6,991 bases of DNA from Phycisphaera sp. (GTDB lineage: Bacteria; Planctomycetota; Phycisphaerae; Phycisphaerales; Phycisphaeraceae). The stretch lies in the NCBI GenBank assembly GCA_029287335.1, contig JARFRI010000308.1:1-6991 (forward strand). The letters are read 5' to 3'. The notes beneath the pieces are model-generated. The model was not told the origin of the DNA. It saw only the letters and a list, made by a program, of their open reading frames with translations, and made no database searches. Numbering within the stretch: position 1 is the first letter of the stretch; each line of letters begins with the position of its first letter. Below are positions 4,578 through 6,991 of the stretch, piece by piece. The translations under genes and the position numbers were made by a program.

Positions 4578-5057
4578 GTGCCTTCACTCGTTGTCATCTT
4601 TGGCAGAGACCGTGGTCGACACTTCGAGATCACGCGAGGCTCGAAGTTCACGATCGGCCGAGGCCACGAACTGACGCACCGTCTCAACGACCCGAGCATC
4701 TCGCGTCAACACCTCGAACTTGTCCACCAACCTCACAACGACACGTACGTGGTCAACGATCTTGGCTCACGCAACGGTGCGCGGATTAACAAGAAACGAC
4801 TTTTCCGCACACAAGACTTGCAAGACGGCGACATCATCCAAGTCGGGTATTCCCTGCTGGTCTTTGTCTGCGTGACATTCGAGGCTTACAACTCGGTTAA
4901 CGAATTCTTGAACGACTGCGAACACCGCTACGAAACGTACCTGCAACAGTTACGCGACCATACCTCGTTGCATATCGATGATGATGCGTCTTACGGCAGC
5001 CGAGGCAGCATGAGTGGCACGCTGAACCTTGGCTATCTCTTGGGTAAGAAGCCCTGA
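4578..5057 (+). CDS. FHA-domain protein (phosphothreonine-binding)
   Basis: A 159-residue protein from the GTG start, or 172 from ATG 4539-4541. The FHA domain fills about the first 95 residues. It begins PSLVVIFGRDRGRHFEI and carries all the key elements: FTIGRG, the phosphothreonine-contacting DPSISRQHLEL, VNDLGSRNGARIN and LQDGDIIQVGYSLLVF. FHA domains bind phosphothreonine peptides, so this is probably a partner of a Ser/Thr kinase substrate. After the domain, about 60 residues include the acidic, Tyr-rich helix-like segment VNEFLNDCEHRYETYLQQL and a Gly/Ser-rich end. No membrane segment or second domain is seen. I prefer GTG 4578 because it follows a strong ribosome site and starts exactly at the first FHA strand, whereas the extra 13 residues look like translated leader. 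It is divergent from the channel operon and shares its intergenic region. A functional link is inference. Confidence 0.88.
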   Translation: MPSLVVIFGRDRGRHFEITRGSKFTIGRGHELTHRLNDPSISRQHLELVHQPHNDTYVVNDLGSRNGARINKKRLFRTQDLQDGDIIQVGYSLLVFVCVTFEAYNSVNEFLNDCEHRYETYLQQLRDHTSLHIDDDASYGSRGSMSGTLNLGYLLGKKP

Positions 5058-5095
5058 CGTTAGACGCAGGTGGCGGTTTACTAAGCGAGGCGAGA

Positions 5096-6991
5096 CTACA
5101 TCCCTGCGATGGATGCGAGCATGTCGTGTACCTGGTCCGGGCCGGGCAGGCGGTACTCCGCGTCCGTCGTCCCCGGGCCGACCTTGATGGTGACGGCGCC
5201 CATGTTACGGTGGCGGTGCATGGTCTCGTCGGTCTGGTCGTCGCCAATGCACAGGATGGCGTCGTATTTATTTTCGTGGATGAAGCGTTCGACGGCCATG
5301 CCCTTGTTGATCTGCTGACTGCTGACCTCGACGATCTTCTTGCCATGCGCGATCGCGGCGGGGACATTGGAGATCGCCTCTTTGAGGTGGCCGATGAGTT
5401 CAATAGCCTTCCAGTGGCCAAACTCCGGGTCGGCCGCGCGGTAGTGCCAGACCAAGGCCGAGCGCTTCTGTTCGACATGCGTGCCGGGCGTCGATGCGGC
5501 GTAGAGATCAAACACCTCCCGCACCGTCGGCATCCAAGCCAGGTCAGCATCCGCATTGAGTAGTTCCGGCTCCTGGCCGGGCTTTGTAAACGTGTACCCG
5601 TGCTCGCCCACCAGCGTGAAGCCGAACCGGCCCAGGTGCTTCTGTAAGAAGTCGGCCTTGCGCCCGCTGACCACATAGATATCCAGGTCCTCCCGCTGGC
5701 TGAGTTTTTCGAGGATCTCGATGAGTCGGGGCTGAGGCGTCGCCTTGGCGGGTTCGATGGTGAAGCCGCGTAGCGTGCCGTCGTAGTCAAGGAATAACGC
5801 CTTTTTCCCGGGCGAAGGGGCAAAGGGCTTGATCGCGTCGTCGTCAAGCCGACGGACCTCGTCGCGCGTTGCCTCGCCAGTCGAGCGAACAAGCGAATCA
5901 ATGAACCGCTTGGCCCACCACTTGCTGTCGTTCTCGATCACCAACTTACGCATCGGCTCCATGAGCTCGCGTTTGTGCTGACTGTCCATGTCCAGTGCTT
6001 CACCGACCGCCCAGGCCATGCCGTCGATGTCATACGGGTTGACCATGACTGCGTTGAAAAGTTCCTGCGCTGCGCCGGCAAACTCACTGAGGATCAACAC
6101 CCCGCCGTGGTCCTCCTGGCAGGCGATGTATTCCTTGGCGACGAGGTTCATGCCATCGACGAGCGGGGTCACCATCGCAACATCGGAAATAGCGTACAAC
6201 GCACAGAGCTCTTGGAACTGCACGCCACGATTGATAAAGTGCACGGGGATGTTGCTGATCGTGGCGAACTTGCCGTTGATTCGGCTGACCGCCAGCTCGA
6301 TATTTTCCTTCAGTGTGGCGTACTCGCCGACGTCTTCGCGCGAAGGCACCGCGATCAGGATGAAGACCACATCGTCCCGGCGGTCGGGGTTGAACTCCAG
6401 ATATTTATCAATCGCTTCGAGCTTCTGCGGGATGCCCTTGGAGTAATCAAGCCGTTCGACGTTGAGCACGATGCGTTTGTCTTTGTAGTCGTGCTGAAAA
6501 CGTTCCTTGCAAGCATAAAAACGCTCGGATCCCAATTCCTGTTCAAAGCCCGACCAGTTCATGCCGATCGGGAACACGCCGATGTGCGTCTCCGCGTCGT
6601 CGTGGCGGATGGTGTAGACATCCGACTCGCGCCCGGTCAGTCGCAGCACCGCCGAGCGGAAGTGGCGGAGGTAACCAAAGGTATGGAAGCCAACAAGGTC
6701 TGCGCCGAGCAGACCTTCGAGCAGCTCCTGCCGCTTGGGGTGGCAGCGGAAGATTTCGTACGACGGGAACGGTGTGTGCAGGAAGAAGCCGATGCGCAGG
6801 TCCGGCCGACGCTCGCGCAGCATCTTGGGCAGCAGCATCAAGTGGTAGTCATGCACCCAGACCAGATCGCCCTCTAGAGCGACGTCGCACACCGCATCTG
6901 CGAAGCAGGCATTGATCTTTTCGTAGGTTACCCACCACTTGTGCTGATAGTTGAAGTAGGTCTGGTTGTAGTGCAGCAGCGGCCAGAGCGA
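5096..6991 (-). CDS. Bifunctional trehalose-6-phosphate synthase/phosphatase (5' end beyond window)
   Basis: The frame is open to the window edge, giving 631 residues. The first visible ones (SLWPLLHYNQTYFNYQHKWW) align with E. coli OtsA after roughly its first 120-130 residues, so the N-terminus is missing. The front part is a GT20 synthase: WVHDYHL, GFFLHTPFPSYEIFR, FPIGMN, the donor-binding RLDYSKGIP (near 6434-6460) and DGMNLVAKEYIACQ. It joins UDP- or ADP-glucose to glucose-6-phosphate. From about 5810 leftward comes a HAD-type phosphatase with DYDGT (5774-5788, catalytic Asp pair), VVSGRKADFL, GEHGYTF, NKG and GDDQTDE (5225-5245). It releases trehalose from trehalose-6-phosphate. All catalytic motifs are intact, so both steps probably occur in one cytoplasmic protein, serving osmotic or stress protection. 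OtsA/OtsB are the separate E. coli enzymes; I give no symbol for the fusion. ATG-like starts inside the window are not the true start. It converges with the FHA gene over a 38-base gap with no clear terminator. Confidence 0.95.
   Translation of the reverse strand, partial: SLWPLLHYNQTYFNYQHKWWVTYEKINACFADAVCDVALEGDLVWVHDYHLMLLPKMLRERRPDLRIGFFLHTPFPSYEIFRCHPKRQELLEGLLGADLVGFHTFGYLRHFRSAVLRLTGRESDVYTIRHDDAETHIGVFPIGMNWSGFEQELGSERFYACKERFQHDYKDKRIVLNVERLDYSKGIPQKLEAIDKYLEFNPDRRDDVVFILIAVPSREDVGEYATLKENIELAVSRINGKFATISNIPVHFINRGVQFQELCALYAISDVAMVTPLVDGMNLVAKEYIACQEDHGGVLILSEFAGAAQELFNAVMVNPYDIDGMAWAVGEALDMDSQHKRELMEPMRKLVIENDSKWWAKRFIDSLVRSTGEATRDEVRRLDDDAIKPFAPSPGKKALFLDYDGTLRGFTIEPAKATPQPRLIEILEKLSQREDLDIYVVSGRKADFLQKHLGRFGFTLVGEHGYTFTKPGQEPELLNADADLAWMPTVREVFDLYAASTPGTHVEQKRSALVWHYRAADPEFGHWKAIELIGHLKEAISNVPAAIAHGKKIVEVSSQQINKGMAVERFIHENKYDAILCIGDDQTDETMHRHRNMGAVTIKVGPGTTDAEYRLPGPDQVHDMLASIAGM

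Noticed and set aside
5975..6877. Long open frame on the plus strand (300 codons) inside the trehalose gene
   Set aside because: It is antisense to the GT20 synthase, whose conserved motifs are unmistakable. The translation is a His/Asp/Val-rich string without domain pattern.
1..6991. CRISPR array, insertion sequence, integrase or phage genes
   Set aside because: No regularly spaced repeats, transposase, recombinase or phage motifs are present on either strand.

Overview
The window looks like a piece of chromosome from a GC-rich, Gram-negative-type bacterium. A planctomycete of the Phycisphaerae type is my best guess. The pointers are a PEP-CTERM sorting tail, weak or absent Shine-Dalgarno sequences at several genes, a proton-channel gene pair and a fused TPS-TPP trehalose enzyme. 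This placement is inference from gene style only.

Layout. Bases 1-350 hold no credible protein gene but are rich in structure: two GC hairpins, a short tandem repeat, a long stepped hairpin (126-224) that looks like a structured RNA, a GC stem with a T run (236-266) and another 9-bp hairpin (277-298). Bases 350-469 (minus) encode a clear PEP-CTERM C-terminus with no gene body upstream. Bases 470-879 are G-rich low-complexity DNA. An Rrf2-family regulator with an IscR-like Cys3His pattern (880-1350, minus) is divergent from a small FMN-binding split-barrel protein (1511-1981, plus).

The central block is a two-gene minus-strand operon. A MotA/TolQ/ExbB-type channel subunit (3443-4408) is followed after 10 bases by a MotB/ExbD-like partner (1993-3432). 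The partner has one membrane helix with an Asp, a long coiled coil, a PDZ domain and an unassigned C-terminal region. Upstream and divergent lies a small FHA-domain protein (best start GTG 4578, ends 5057). The 130-base gap between them holds a perfect -10 box six bases before the channel gene's ATG, which predicts a leaderless transcript, and a good extended -10 promoter for the FHA gene.

The right end is a bifunctional trehalose-6-phosphate synthase/phosphatase (5096 to the window edge, minus, 5' end cut off).

How the genes may work together: the channel subunit and the PDZ protein most likely form one ion-driven energy-transducing complex. The FHA protein could link it to Ser/Thr phosphorylation, but only neighbourhood supports that. 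The Rrf2 regulator may control itself and the flavin-binding protein from the shared 1351-1510 region. The trehalose enzyme is probably independent of the rest.
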